From: Collybia mongolica
Lineage: Eukaryota > Basidiomycota > Agaricomycetes > Agaricales > Clitocybaceae
Length of the DNA stretch: 64,000 nt
Assembly (NCBI GenBank): GCA_013420905.1
Contig: JAAXNY010000011.1
Span: 2,976,001-3,040,000, forward strand
Direction of reading: 5' to 3'
A program made the position numbers and the translations under genes. This document shows positions 33,037 through 44,949 of this stretch, piece by piece; the first letter of the stretch is position 1; the number at the start of each line of letters is the position of its first letter. The notes under the pieces were generated by a model, which did not search any database, was not told the origin of the DNA, and worked only from the letters and a program-made list of their open reading frames with translations.

Positions 33037-34255
33037 GCGCGCGCGAAAAGGTTTACCAGCATCGAGCATGCTCGCGAACCCTGCCGGCCGCATCAACCTC
33101 GCGCGTCCAGCATGGACTCGTGATAAACCCAGCACGCTGGTCCTTTACAGAGCATGCAATCGGCAAAACAGTGATTGGGCGCACTTTTTCGTTATGCGCT
33201 CAGAGCTTGGGAACGCGATTCATGCAACCATTTTCACGTGGTATGATTCCTCAGCTCGCGACCTCTGCTGATCGGGAAAGAGACCTTGGACGTGCCTTAG
33301 GGCGTTGGGTTCCGATCGTTGTCTTGATGAAGAAGTTGTACTGGATGTGTATTGTTGAGAGTATAAGCTGTAAGCCGCGGGAGGTTTTACACGACCAATG
33401 TATTGTGCCTGATCAGGTGGAGTGGTGCATCCGGAATATGACCGACAATTAATGAACTCGGTCGCGTCTGATGACAAAAGTAGTGTCGCAGAAGCGCAGA
33501 ATGAAGTCGGATCTTGGGTTAAAACCGTCGTTCATATTGCCGTTCAGAAAACGAGGTTATAGGCGTTGTGAATGAATTATTGTCAACCACACGAGTTTAG
33601 GCTCGAACATGACAATGCGAAGAGCAACCTAACAAGAAAAACAATGAACTGACATGGCATGAAATGAACCCATGAACCTTTAGAAAATTTTGAGGCCCGA
33701 TGACACCAATTTTTTCCGAACCATATCCGACAAATGGTCACAGATCCAACGACCACACAGCAACATGGATTCCAAGTTCCAGGCGTCAGTCAGGGGAAGA
33801 TATAAATAAGATAAGACGCCCTCAAGGACCGGAACGGAGTATTGGGGTAATGAGGACAACGTCAAACCCGGGTCAAGAGGTACCAGCCTGATCTAACAAT
33901 AAACTATGGGGCATAATTTCTTGACTCAGGAACGGATGAAGAAATTGATGGGAAGCACACCGTTTCCATAGCCAATAATCAAGATAATGAGGATCGAACC
34001 ATTTCCAACAATCACGGGGGCGAACAATCCGAGTACCAAAAGTGCGGCGAAATCCAGGTTCTTTATGTGAAGACAATCAGCATTGACAGTATTCAGGTTA
34101 TATCACAAACATGCGATACTATAACAAGCTGTGTACTATCACATACAAGCGCTGCGTCGTGAGGGCGATTCGAGGCTAGAAATATTAATGTATCAAACAT
34201 ATTGCTATATTCTACCTAAGATGTGAGGAAGCATGGAGGCGAGCGTATGGGCTCG
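33037..34255. other. LPMO promoter region and unassigned sequence
   Basis: No gene recognised. The first few hundred bases should hold the AA9 promoter. Short frames (for example 33873-34076, minus) have no recognisable domain. Confidence 0.4.
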
Positions 34256-35363
34256 TCACATACGAGATCCGTGCGGGCCCAACTTGTTCTCACCTTGAAA
34301 AGCGGAAGAAATGCCCCTCAGCGCGTCACAGACGTGAGACATACCGGGGCGCTTGTCAGGGTCCCCATTCCAGCACGCAGTCATCAAGTCCCAAAAAGCC
34401 TCATCAAGTCCAAGCTGTCCTAATGAGGGACTATATGGAGTACCACGATGATAGAGTGCCAAAACAACGTCTACATCTGAGCTGGTGTAAGCAAAGGGTT
34501 TGATACCAGTCAAAATCTGAAATCACGCTGTTGAGACGCGAAGGAATTTCTGAATAGAAAGCGCACCTCGATTGAGACACTAGCGAATGCGTAGACGTCC
34601 GATTTGTAGGTACGGGCCTTAACAAAACCGTCCATGATTTCTGGGGCTGCGTATCTGGCCGAGCTCAACCCGTTCTCGGAATTGCATGGATCAATGATGT
34701 GAGATCGCCCGAAGTCGCATAAGACTATGGATCCATGATTGTCGATTAATATATTACTCTGTTAGAAGACGTAAGTAGGGTTTTCTACGTGAGGGAAACG
34801 TTATTCACGGGCTTTAGGTTTCCATGAACAACGCCATTTTTATGCAGGTAGTTCAAGGTATCAGCAACCGTGTGTATCTGAGACCAGCATGAGCCAATAC
34901 AACGAAACGGGAACAGAGAAGGGAACGGACCATGCATAACCTATCGGCGTTTGGGTTACGTTCCAGATAGCTTTGTATATTTCCTTGTTTGAGCAATGGC
35001 GAAACGTTTCCAGGAGCTCCTTCCGAAAAGTACCGGAAAATTAGGAATATAGAAGAAAGCAAATTCGGGCTGTCGAGTTGTTGGTGAGCTGTATTCAGGT
35101 TGGCAAGTCCCTAGACGCAGTTATTCAAATAAGTCGTTTTGTGGTCGTTAGAGACATACCTCAGTTATTTTGTGCAAATCAGACTCATAAGGGGCCGGCA
35201 GAAATTTCACGAAGGACTTAGAGGTGGGCGAATCCTGGGAGTCCTGCTCAAAGCCAAGGCTCGTCGTAGGCCCTACGTAGCCGTATGTTCTTGCATAGAG
35301 CGATCCAGGTGTCGTATCGTCCAGCTGTGCCGATATTGGGTAAGTGTTGAGATGTCCCAGCAT
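34256..35363 (-). CDS. Kinase-like protein with HGN catalytic loop, 5 exons
   Basis: Exons (complement): 35160-35363, 34931-35110, 34809-34877, 34567-34758, 34256-34516, giving 301 residues with no stop. It has a clear protein-kinase C-lobe: VADTLNYLHKNGVVHGNLKP, SNILIDNHGSIVLCDFGRS, YAAPEIMDG, TYKSDVYAFASVSIEILTG and a CWNGDPDKRPGMSHV segment near the end. This is the layout of the TKL-like kinases expanded in agaricomycetes. The catalytic loop is HGN rather than HGD/HRD, so the proton-accepting Asp is replaced by Asn, and no glycine loop or VAIK-type Lys is visible in the short N-lobe. It is therefore probably a pseudokinase, or a decaying kinase that has kept its frame. It is head-to-head with a second kinase-like pseudogene. 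Confidence 0.75.
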
Positions 35364-35827
35364 TAAAATGTGTTCAGGCTTGTAATGAGGCGTTGGTGGT
35401 CGCGAATGGAGAGTATTGTGTGAGATCAGGGAACTTGAAGGTTTATATGTTGATTAACGCCCATTGTCTACGATTCTCAAATCCAGTGCTGGAGTTATGA
35501 AGCTTATTGACCAGGTGGGTATGGGGCAGCACAAAGCTGTTAATTCGAAGCTGGGAAGCAGACAAATATCGAACCAGGATCAAGCCAAATTTGATCCGGT
35601 CCCACGTGACCTGAAAATTTTGATCGCTATTGGCCAACTACTTGCAATTGGACAGTTATAGACCCTATTAAACCTCTCATAATGGTGTTCATACATAGCC
35701 CCGTTTCACAGCTAACAAGATCCCCAAACCGACCTCTAAGCAATGAGGTTCGTATAAAAATCACCAAGTTATTGCTCGATACTACCCCTCTTAGTGCTCT
35801 TACCCCACCGGCTTGAGTGTCTCCAGG

Positions 35828-37171
35828 ATGATTGTACAGCTTCGTACAGATACCCGAGGATCTTCCTATAGTGCTATGAGCGATACTGCTACCAAGAAAA
35901 TTCCTGTTCTTGAAGATAGCGCTAGTGCGGCGGCCATCATGACTTCGGTTGAAATATCATCTCAAGAAGCTAAAAGAGAGCCAGGGGTGCCAGATATGCC
36001 CACGGGACCCCTAGTACGTGAAACACGCACCGCTACTTAGAAATCAGGTCTCGTAACTCCCTCCTATATAGAACTTGAAGGCGCTTGCGAAAGATTGTGC
36101 ACGTTACGCTAGAATGTGGCCATCTCTGCCACCACATCTTCTCATTGATTGCATCAACGATATATCGGCCTTCCCGATCGCAAGGACTGCTTCTTCGGAC
36201 ATTCTTAAGGGATATATCACAGGAACAGCATTAGTTATGAAGACATTTCGCTCCTCAGCAGCCCCCACGGAGAAAACACTGAAGGTATAAAAGTATCACG
36301 CTCTTGCATGATTCCTTTTTAATGCTTTGTGATATCAGAAATTCTATTTTGAAGCCCTGTTGATGTTGAAGCTCCATCACCCTAACATCATCCCTTTCCT
36401 AGGGGTCTATATGGGGCGACCTCCCCGGATTTTTATTGTCTCAAAGTTCATGAAACACGGCACCCTTCCTTAATTCTTGATTTCTTTTCCTGAAGCAGAC
36501 CGACTTGGACTTGTAAGTTCCTGCCTTTTTCTATTTCATGGCTTTTAATCAACCATGCTCTACCCACTCCAGTTCTACACGGAGATATTCGTGGGGCAAG
36601 TGAAAGATCCATCCCACGTTTTTCTCTCCGCTAACGGTTTCGCCATCTTCTTAGGTGAATGTGCTTGTTGGAGATGATGGTGCACCATATCTTATTGACA
36701 TGGGATGTTCTTTGATCGTAGACGGTTTGAGCTCGACTTTCTTTCCACCCGAAAACATACTGGCTGGAAGTCCGAGATGGACCTCGGGGGAGAAACTACG
36801 CCCCGGAGAATTCCCACTTACCCTGAAAGCAGATGTATACTCATTTGCTTGCCTTTGCGTTGAGGTGAGTTTCCTTCATGTCAAGCTTTGGTTTCAACGA
36901 TGTACCTTCTTAATAATATCAGGTTTTTTCCGGCGAAATGCCATTCAAACATCTCGCCAATGACGGGGCAGTCATTGTTGAAGTATTGATTATGCACAAG
37001 CATCCCTGTCGTCCAGAAGGCCGGGGCGCGCACCAGCTCACTGACACGTATTGGGAAATGTTGGAAAGTTGTTTCGCGCGCGACCCCGCAGATCGCCCGT
37101 CGATGAGCTATGTTCACCGCCTACTTTCGTCACAAGCTTCAACCACTGATCCCTTTATCCTTCATTTTTGA
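35828..37171 (+). pseudogene. TKL-like protein kinase pseudogene
   Basis: Kinase blocks occur in order: an N-terminal region with HLLIDCINDISAFPI, DILKGYITGTALVMKTF (VAIK-type Lys), EALLMLKLHHPNIIPFLGVY, VLHGDIRG, VNVLVGDDGAPYLIDMG (DMG in place of DFG), LKADVYSFACLCVE and YWEMLESCFARDPADRPSM at the end. An in-frame TAA follows MKHGTLP at about 36472 where relatives have a Gln codon, and roughly 15 residues of the helix before HGDIRG are missing or out of frame around 36513-36575. One remaining intron after HGDIRG starts GCAAGT, a GC-AG intron. These breaks make it a pseudogene. It is divergent from the HGN kinase-like gene. Confidence 0.75.
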
Positions 37172-38185
37172 TACTATTCTTCACGTCTTATTATTATTCG
37201 CTATCTGTGCTATTGTGAGTCCTAGTTCTATATTCTAATCGACATCTAAACCACGAGGACCCAAGTAATACCCATTATTGACTGTGTATTAGGACTTTGG
37301 ACAATTTACTATTTTCTCGTTGCACAAGCGTGAGCAGCTGGGTGGGGAGAACTCAGAAAACGAAAAAGCGGCAAGCGAAAAGAGCCATGCCTCCTTTCTA
37401 AAAAAAAGCTGAATCTCATGATACAGGTAGGACGTTGAACTCTACTTGAATTTAATGATCGGCATTCGGAGTCTAACCTGCTACAGGCCAGAAAGCGCAA
37501 CAAGCTTGGTTATAAAACTCCTCTTCGCTGATGGTCCCGCCCAGTTAGATGAGACATCACTTCAGAGTTCTCACCAAATTTAAGAATTGAATGAAACTCA
37601 TATATCTGTTTCTCTAAGTAATCTGACGTCCTGACACGGGGCTGCGCCACGCGCGATGCCATCAAATAACTAGCACGTGACTATTGAGTGGAGTCACGTG
37701 AATGAATGGGTTCATTTTGGCGTTTCCTTGGAGTTTCTTAACGCTTTCAAATTTCAACAGTCTCTCACCAGACAAACTTTAGTGGTCATTCGATGTTTCG
37801 GTTCGGCTCTCGCATATTAGCCCCTGCATGGCATCTCGACCGACAGAAACTAAAAAGCCGTAGATCATGTCGACCGCGAATCCTACCTTTTTCTCCCACA
37901 TACAAATCCAACGCGAAACGTTGGCTGTGGAATTCCATTGATTCCTTTGTAGGCTGAATATCAGAGCGACAGTTGCGTTACGACGTATAGATAATCCGAG
38001 CGGCTCCCTCTTGTCATTCTCTAGCGAACGCCAAACATACACATATACTCCGAACTTGATCCCATAATTTATCCCAAAGCCTTGTCTGTACCTCGTGATA
38101 CCGTTAAATCACCCAAGCGATTCTCGTATAACATCGACCCCAGTGGTACCATGCGCGCCTTGGAAGCTCCCTTCGACTAGGAGCA
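37172..38185. other. Intergenic, no gene seen
   Basis: AT-rich. TCACGTGA-type motifs occur at about 37673-37699 (CACGTGAC ... GTCACGTG, an inverted pair). No coding domain recognised. Confidence 0.4.
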
Positions 38186-38738
38186 ATGTCGTCTACTCTC
38201 GCAATCTACCATCTTTGGGGGTTACTTCTGGTATGTGTCTGCTTTCTCCAACTCACAGTAAGAATCTTTTGTTTTCTATATTTTCGGCTCACAAAATATG
38301 ATGGTTGACAGTTTCTAGGTGGCTAGTATAATTACCCCTCCCCCTTTGCCTCAGTCAACGCCTCCACCTTCGCCGTCGTCGTCAGCCTCGATCGTTGGGA
38401 CAACAACATCGTGTTTTAAAATGTCTTTGGACCCGAGCGCTATTCCCATGGTTAGTACCTCACTACATTGCAACATCTCTTCTCAAACCCGATGCTCTTC
38501 TAGTGGTCGCAATGTGGTGGTAGGTTGAAAGATACGTGGCAAAGCCAAAAGCTTAGTGTTACCTTGAATTATAGGCGCCTCGTATGATGGATCGGGGGTT
38601 TGTTCTGCGGGTGGCGAATGTAATTACGTGAATGAGGTGCGTCTTTTAGCAATGCATGTTTCAACATGATAAATAAAGCCTTCGCAGCATTATTCATCTT
38701 GCCAACCTATTGGACGAGCTGTCGTTGTTTGCAGCTGA
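38186..38738 (+). CDS. Small secreted CBM1 protein (family member A), 5 exons
   Basis: Exons 38186-38230, 38319-38450, 38504-38519, 38575-38636, 38688-38738, giving 101 residues. Hydrophobic N-terminus (LAIYHLWGLLLVASIIT), a Pro/Ser linker, a linker Cys (TTTSCFK), then a CBM1: WSQCGG, ASYDGSGVC, SAGGEC, NYVNEHYSSC. The spacing C-x10-C-x5-C-x9-C is exactly that of family 1 carbohydrate-binding modules, and the aromatic and Gln positions of the flat binding face are largely kept. A short tail ends VVVCS. No catalytic domain. It likely binds cellulose or chitin outside the cell; partner unknown. The exon plan (132/16/62 nt) repeats that of the genes at 46.7 and, in part, 42.0 kb. The first intron (88 nt) is longer than the others. 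Confidence 0.8.
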
Positions 38739-39949
38739 ATTTGAAGATTTAGTTGAGATTTGGACCTGGCTCGAAAAAGCTTGGCGGTAGCTGCAGAAAG
38801 ACCCGGTCACACATAATCGACAGTGTAAAGCACTATATCAGCGCCTACTTTGTAGCCCCACGTAGACATTGCAACGCCGACTCTTAACCGATGTCCGCAA
38901 ACGCCCCGCCCCCTTTTTCTGTTGACTAGAATACGAACTCGTTTACGTAAGCAACTTAAATGCTAGTTTTTGCGAATTTTCTGTCTGGTTGGTGGCTAAA
39001 CCTGGTCCTGTGCAGGGAGACATCAGGACACAACGTATCTTTGTGAATAAGATCTAAATCTATGCTTCTCACCCGCGTTGGATAATAACTTAATTGGCCA
39101 ACTAGAAAGTATAAGTCAGAGTGAACTCAACTTTCTAGGTTCTCCGACGCGAATCGCCGTCGCATATCCATCAAGTCGCTCTCCTCCTGGCCTTTCGTCC
39201 CTTAAAAATGGCATCATAGATGCCTGTGTATGGCCCCTTTCGACGACGATTGCAATATCTGAAATAGCGGCGAATGAACGCGTGAACTACCGTAGATCAA
39301 CATCAGTAAGATGACAAATTTCTTGTTCGCTTTTCGGCACTTTCCGGCACTTTTTGGCTTGACAACAAGTCTGCAAGTTTCCTCTGAAAGTTTTTCCTAT
39401 GTGTGGCATCACAATACAGCTCCAATACCCAAACTAGGTTTGTAGTTGGTCTTCAGGAATGTATTGAGTATGAAGTTCACCTGTAAGTTGATCCTACATA
39501 TCAAAAGTTGGCCCATAGTTCCGAATTACGTTGTCACCATCTGTGATGGCAACGGCGATGGTATGTAAACACAGTGCATGTTCTGTGCTCGGAAACATGT
39601 AGGTGAAGGCTGTGGGGATATCCTGAGACCAGTCAACATGTTGTTAAGCACACTACTGGAGAAGCAATAAATTTCAAACAAATTTGCGTTGAGAACTTGT
39701 CGAAATTCAGGCATAGCTTTTCAGCTGTTCATTTGCACACTTTTCGGACTTGTACAAGCACGAAAAGAAATTTGTATAAACACTGATGAAATTGGGAGAT
39801 GGGGAATGCCAGTGAATATTGTCGTCATCCCATCCAGACTACAGGCTCGCGTTCCCTTTGTTTAAACCGGGGAAAGAGTGCTGGGTATTCCCTATGCTTT
39901 TATAATTATAGGAAAGTACAGATATGCTACAAAACGAAAGTGTTGATAA
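38739..39949. other. Intergenic, no gene seen
   Basis: AT-rich with short frames only. Nothing recognisable. Confidence 0.4.
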
Positions 39950-41416
39950 TTACCAAGAAGAAATATCTATATCCATGATAGAAAAAGGATGCGACCCAAT
40001 ATTTTTATTAAGGGGCTTATCCGCCGGCACTGCAGTTGATTCTCCTTTTCGAAGGAGAATTTTCACGTCATCTAAAGTGGGTTGTCCTTCGGGTGGAGCC
40101 GATATGGATATACTGCGAATATACGACATAGGTTCGGCACCGGGGCCAGTAATCATTTGCCTGGAGCGGACCATGTCGACAAATGCTGCACTAGAAAACG
40201 TGCGTAGATCCGATGATTTTAAGTGAATAGTGATGTCCTCTAACAATGGAAACAGGTCGACATCATTTGGAGCGCGAGTCATGGTGCGAAATAATTCTTC
40301 ATGATTAACCCGAATGTCGAGGTCAAGGGTGACGAAGTTAGCATTTAACCGCAACGTGTCCAGTAGCTGATTAGGTGTCAACGTGTATCCTGATAGGCCG
40401 AGGTCCTTTATTGAACTAAGCTGCGAGACGAAGTGAGTTCCCTCTCCCCAAAGCGTTCCGTCAATCCCGGACGAATTTTCGCTTAAGCGAAATCGATGGA
40501 GTACAGGAAACTGAAGTCGAAACAGTGGCAGAAATGAATGATTGGTTTCGCGGTATAGGTTCATTTCAAAATGGTGTAAATAAGGTAGGGTGACGTGCTG
40601 ATTGAGGGTGGGGAACAGCACCTCGAAGAGAATCCTGTTCTCGACTCCGGCGACAACGCACGCAACCTTACGCAAGTTAAGGCATTGGGCGAGCAATTCC
40701 ACGAGAACATTGGCATCCGTCATTTCTGTGATGATCAAGTGAGTCAATCGGTCCCACACGAGGATCTTGTCACATAATTCGGGATTGAGCGATGACGATG
40801 TGACAGACGATAGGGAAACTTTGCGGAGGGAGGTGACATCGATGTGTGTAATGGACGTGACATCAGGACTTCCTGGAAATCGAAAAGCAGCGGATTTCAA
40901 CATCTTGGGAGAAAGAGCGAAGAAGGGCATCAAATCAACCCTTCCATCCCAAGCGAAATCCACATGATGGAAACGATGAGCGAGGGGGATCAGCGTTTCC
41001 TCCAGGAGGCGATTGTACAGTGGTCTGTCGGCATAGCAAATGGTAAATGATAACGATGAGTATTCTCCAGCCCTTCCAAACCAGTACTTGACAGCCCATG
41101 CGGCATTGTTCGAACTCCCATCTGAATAGTCATATAACAGACAAAGGTCGTCCCATAGGTGATTCAGAGATAGAGCTACGCTTCTCCAATGTGAGCAGAT
41201 CTGGCAGAGGAGGAGTGGGGCAAGCCTCGTTGAAGGATGACGCTCCTTTGGAAGACAGCGGAGGAATATTTCTCTTAAGAGCTCGGCAGGGATGCGTTGA
41301 ATTGGAGTCGAATCAGTTGTATGGGTTGTCGGACGGGGGGAACCTAGTGGTGGCGTTCCGAGATAGTTCAAACGCGGAGCAGGTTGCGTGTCGAACAAGG
41401 AATCCGTCGTCGCCAT
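39950..41416 (-). CDS. F-box protein, intronless, 488 aa
   Basis: Predicted substrate-recognition subunit of an SCF ubiquitin ligase. The N-terminal F-box is clear (IQRIPAELLREIFLRCLP, then LLLCQICSHWRSVALSLNHLW, about residues 38-90). The remaining ~400 residues have leucine-rich, beta-strand/helix alternation like the degenerate LRR tails of the large agaricomycete F-box families (for example FELNLYR, LGLSGYTLTPNQLLDTLRLN). No intron and no stop. The start is the first Met of the frame. Family and role are inferred from the F-box; the substrate is unknown. Confidence 0.85.
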   Translation of the reverse strand: MATTDSLFDTQPAPRLNYLGTPPLGSPRPTTHTTDSTPIQRIPAELLREIFLRCLPKERHPSTRLAPLLLCQICSHWRSVALSLNHLWDDLCLLYDYSDGSSNNAAWAVKYWFGRAGEYSSLSFTICYADRPLYNRLLEETLIPLAHRFHHVDFAWDGRVDLMPFFALSPKMLKSAAFRFPGSPDVTSITHIDVTSLRKVSLSSVTSSSLNPELCDKILVWDRLTHLIITEMTDANVLVELLAQCLNLRKVACVVAGVENRILFEVLFPTLNQHVTLPYLHHFEMNLYRETNHSFLPLFRLQFPVLHRFRLSENSSGIDGTLWGEGTHFVSQLSSIKDLGLSGYTLTPNQLLDTLRLNANFVTLDLDIRVNHEELFRTMTRAPNDVDLFPLLEDITIHLKSSDLRTFSSAAFVDMVRSRQMITGPGAEPMSYIRSISISAPPEGQPTLDDVKILLRKGESTAVPADKPLNKNIGSHPFSIMDIDISSW

Positions 41417-41967
41417 TTGCAGCCACTATTTCTACCAGAGGATACAGCACGTCTAGAAAAGATGGTAAGAAGGCTTTGCATTCTTGGGAGTATAGTGAAT
41501 GATGCACGTACTTCAATATTGCCTGCGCCGCCGAGCTTATCCGTTGAATTGACAAAACTGATATCACTGATAAGCACCGTTCGTAAGTTGTGATCGAATT
41601 GATAAGAAGGTTATTGATTGTGGGCGCCTAACTTGGTGCCATGAATATAGCCAAACAAAACGTGATCCTCTCATATCACGAGGACTCCCGGCAGGACGCC
41701 CGGGACGAGGAGTGGATTTGCGTTCGGGTGTGCGGCAGATTGTGCCTAATTTTGTCCCATTTGGCACGTGTATAATGTATCTGAGTTGTCGGCGCACAGA
41801 AGGATGGAACCTGGCTTTTTTCTGGCCTTACGGGAGGAGAAAGGCCCTAACTAGTAATTCGAGATCCACTCTAACCCTAACTCCGCAGCTTCGAAGTGCC
41901 TACCACTTTTCTCCATCGACCTAGAAAGCCCGAGCCCACTTCGTATCGATCGTGTCAAACCGTCATA
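41417..41967. other. Intergenic between F-box gene start and CBM1 gene B stop
   Basis: Should contain the F-box promoter. No gene recognised. Confidence 0.4.
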
Positions 41968-42499
41968 TCAAGAGCATATGGATAGTGTCCTCGTTATGGC
42001 CGTTATTACTGTGTTTGAGTCGTCTGGTTGGCATTGAGAGTACCACTATCGACCAAAAATTCAGCGTTTCTCTTTTCATCGCGAGATGCCCTTACATCGT
42101 TAATCTTTACACAATGAGTTCCCGCTCTACAAGTGCCTGATCCAGTCCAGCCCATTCCTATAATTGATATCGTTACCGAGATGCCACCCATGACAAGCAG
42201 AGATCACATACCACCGCACTGTGACCACTAAAAAAGGATCAGCGTCTGTACAAAAGCCCTAATTTGAGTCACTTACCACTGGGATCTCCCCCACCGGAAT
42301 TACCGTTGTTGTTGTCCAGCAGGAGCCAGTTCCCGTAGGACTGGGGATAGTAACAGTCGAGGGTGGGCTAGTGATAGTAGTTGCCGACTAAGGACCGTGG
42401 TCATGACGTGTACTTGTATAGATATTAGGCATTGCGTACCACAATTCCCGATCCAAACGAAAGTTCGGCTATGCAAGCAAGCAAAGCGTAATACCTCAT
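41968..42499 (-). CDS. Small secreted CBM1 protein (family member B), 5 exons
   Basis: Exons (complement): 42440-42499, 42277-42387, 42212-42227, 42096-42157, 41968-42045, giving 108 residues with all phases closing. Signal peptide (MRYYALLACIAELSFGSG), a Thr/Ser/Pro linker with TGSCWTTTT, then a near-consensus CBM1: WSQCGGMGWTGSGTC, RAGTHC, VKINDWYSQC, with C-x10-C-x5-C-x9-C spacing and the Trp/Tyr binding face intact. The tail QPDDSNT...SICS has the same length and start (QPDD) as that of the 46.7-kb gene. The 16-, 62- and 78-nt exons match that gene exactly in length and phase. No catalytic domain. Probably an extracellular polysaccharide-surface binder. Confidence 0.85.
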
Positions 42500-44667
42500 T
42501 TTAGCAGGAAATACAGGTCGATTGCTGGAATTAGTTGTTGTTTCTTATGTTGAAGGGATATTTCGGATCAGGCCTGTGGGACGGGCTTCGCTGGGGCACA
42601 TGGTATGTCAGGTGGTACGATATACGCGAAATGGGTGAATTTCGGACGATAAGGACGCAACTCTCACTCGAAGAGATTGACGTACCTGGGCTGTTCCATA
42701 AAGTTAACGTTGTGATCTGGGCCTTGGAATAGTTATCCGACAACATTTCTGATGCGGCCGTCCAAGGCTATTTCTTCGGTACATGTGAGACCCTAACACG
42801 ATGCGTGACAGATACAGGATACTGGATATTTCATGAGTTTAGACCACATCCAGCTAACAGCGATTCAGGCACCCAAAGTAAAACGTTTGGGCGGGAAAGA
42901 TGATTCGGAATGTTGAGAATTGAGCGGTGATATGATGATGTTTGCGGGGGACAGAACATAGGATACTTTGTGCTGCAGAGTTATGATTGGGCAGTGTCTA
43001 CGATTCCCGCAACCCCGCCTCTCCGAGACGTAAGTCGATCGTGACCAGCCACCCTGAGTGGAGTGGCACGCGCAGCCCGACGACAAGAGGTATATTGGCT
43101 GGTGGTCGGTTTGCGATTAGCGATAGGGGTCGGGTTCAGGGGGGGAGTTTGTGTGTTTTACCTGTCTCAATGTAGTCTCCTCCCTTTTAATACCAAGTAT
43201 TCCAGCGAGAGCCTCATGGTCCAAGAATGAGTGGTAGTAATGAACCAGAAGAGGTTATCGATGTCACGTGCATCGAAGATATTTATTTCGCCTTCGGGAA
43301 TCTCCGGTGTGGAATGATTCATGTTCTGCGCACTTTTAACAACGGTCCACGACGTGACGATGCCGCCTCTAGAGCTAGGGTCTCGTACCACCTGAGTTGT
43401 CGAACATAAACTTAAGACGCTTATATGACTGCACCAATATGCAATATTCTCGAATTCTCGTTGTCACTTTGGATAAAACTCGCCGCCTATTTTGGGTGCG
43501 TGTAATCTTTATGACATAACTATTAACGCGTGAATTTGATCGCTCACCCTCTCGTAGGAAACTCGTCTCATGCTACGCGCAATTTCAACGTTGATGTCTG
43601 TACGAGAAACTCTCCATGGACACACAAACCTGCATGCATAATCCTTACCCTCGTTTGCATACCATATTTTCAAAAATGCAGGCCATCTCTCTCGTATCAC
43701 AGAGCCCTGTTAGTCCGAGCATTCATCCCTACCTGTTTCCACACATTGCACCTCGGTTCTTTTGAGTTCAATATTCCTCGACGTCAACGCCGTTGCCGCC
43801 AGGGGTGATAGGCCCTCCCTAACTTACGGACCTCACGCTCGATAACGTCTGTGGCGAACTGACGGCGTAGTTGTGCAGCGTCGTGGGACTTTCCAAACGC
43901 TCACCATGAGGAACTGCGGTTTTAGACCTGATTGACGTATCATATACCCGCAGCTCGTGAGTGCTATACAAAGAGCTAGACGGAGGTCTTCAAAAGGTGA
44001 CTTTGTAAGCACTTGTCGAATTGGTCCCAAGAAACCTTAATCCCGCATCAAAATGGATTCGATTTCAGAGCCCTCTAACCCTCATATCAGGTAAAAGTCT
44101 CAAACTCATGCCCTCCGAAGAGTAGCTGTCTCAGTATTCGTCAGGGACCAATTTCTCTGTGGGTCTCTTTGGAGGCTGGGCTAGGTAAGCATACTCTTTC
44201 TCTTGGCATCAATCTCTGTTTTGAGATCAGAGACCGTCATATCATTTAGAACTCAAGCACCTCGAAATCAAGACTCATAGACACTCCTCTAAAGCAACAT
44301 GACGTGAAGGTTTGCATGTTCGATGCGACTCCGATGGTAACCAATTGCAAGGTCTTTACGGCTCGGGAGCTTTTACCCCGCCTTGCATGGGGTGAACAGT
44401 TCCGAGCTGAGCGGATAATCCTCGCAGCCTTCGACGTACCTTATTTGCCGTTCAGCCTCGTTAGTGTCTCCGAATATCAACCATGTACCACCACATACCA
44501 TTCCGCTATGCTTGTACCATCAAGGATGCTCACGAGGCACGCCGTTTCCACTTGGCAACCAAACACGCGATGCGGCAATCCCGTGGGTGTGACCATTCTC
44601 TCACAAGCGAGGCCAGCATATAAAGGATACTCTCTTCGTGGAATAAAAGCAACGGCCCGTCGTCACG
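42500..44667. other. Intergenic, no confident gene
   Basis: Includes promoters of gene B (minus) and of the 44.7-kb secreted protein (plus). Frames near 43167-43409 are open on both strands without a recognisable domain. Confidence 0.4.
44619..44624 (+). promoter_or_regulatory. TATA box of the 44.7-kb secreted-protein gene
   Basis: TATAAA ending 43 bases before the ATG at 44668. Confidence 0.5.
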
Positions 44668-44949
44668 ATGAAGTTCTCTCTTTTGTTTGCACTCGCTTCA
44701 GGTGCCTTTGTCAGCGCTGCCCCGCAGTTTACGGTGCGTACTTGACTAAAGTTACTCGCGCTAATACATAATCTAACTCTGCGCTCCTAGACCAACGCAC
44801 CCGGTGGAGGAACAACGACTTGCATCACTTTTACTTACCCCGGGGGGACATCAACGACCACAATAACGTATACACCGACACCCACCCCTAAGGTATGTGC
44901 ATGTACTTGTGAGAGCCTTCAACTGACTAATCTTGACTATCAGCGTTAA
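44668..44949 (+). CDS. Small secreted Thr-rich protein (CBM1-less relative, C)
   Basis: Exons 44668-44733, 44791-44892, 44944-44949, giving 57 residues. A good signal peptide (MKFSLLFALASGAFVSA) is followed by a Thr-rich stretch with one Cys (GGGTTTCITFTYPGG ... TPTPTP). The Cys in a Thr context and the exon layout (signal-peptide exon, linker exon, then a short exon) recall the first two exons of the CBM1 genes on both sides, but the CBM1 exons are absent: the third exon gives only Arg and a stop. It may be a truncated paralogue or an independent small secreted protein. A TATAAA box sits upstream at a normal distance. Confidence 0.55.

Noticed and set aside
43167..43409. Short frames open on both strands between CBM1 genes
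   Set aside because: Checked for another CBM1 or signal-peptide gene; cysteine spacing and splice sites do not fit.
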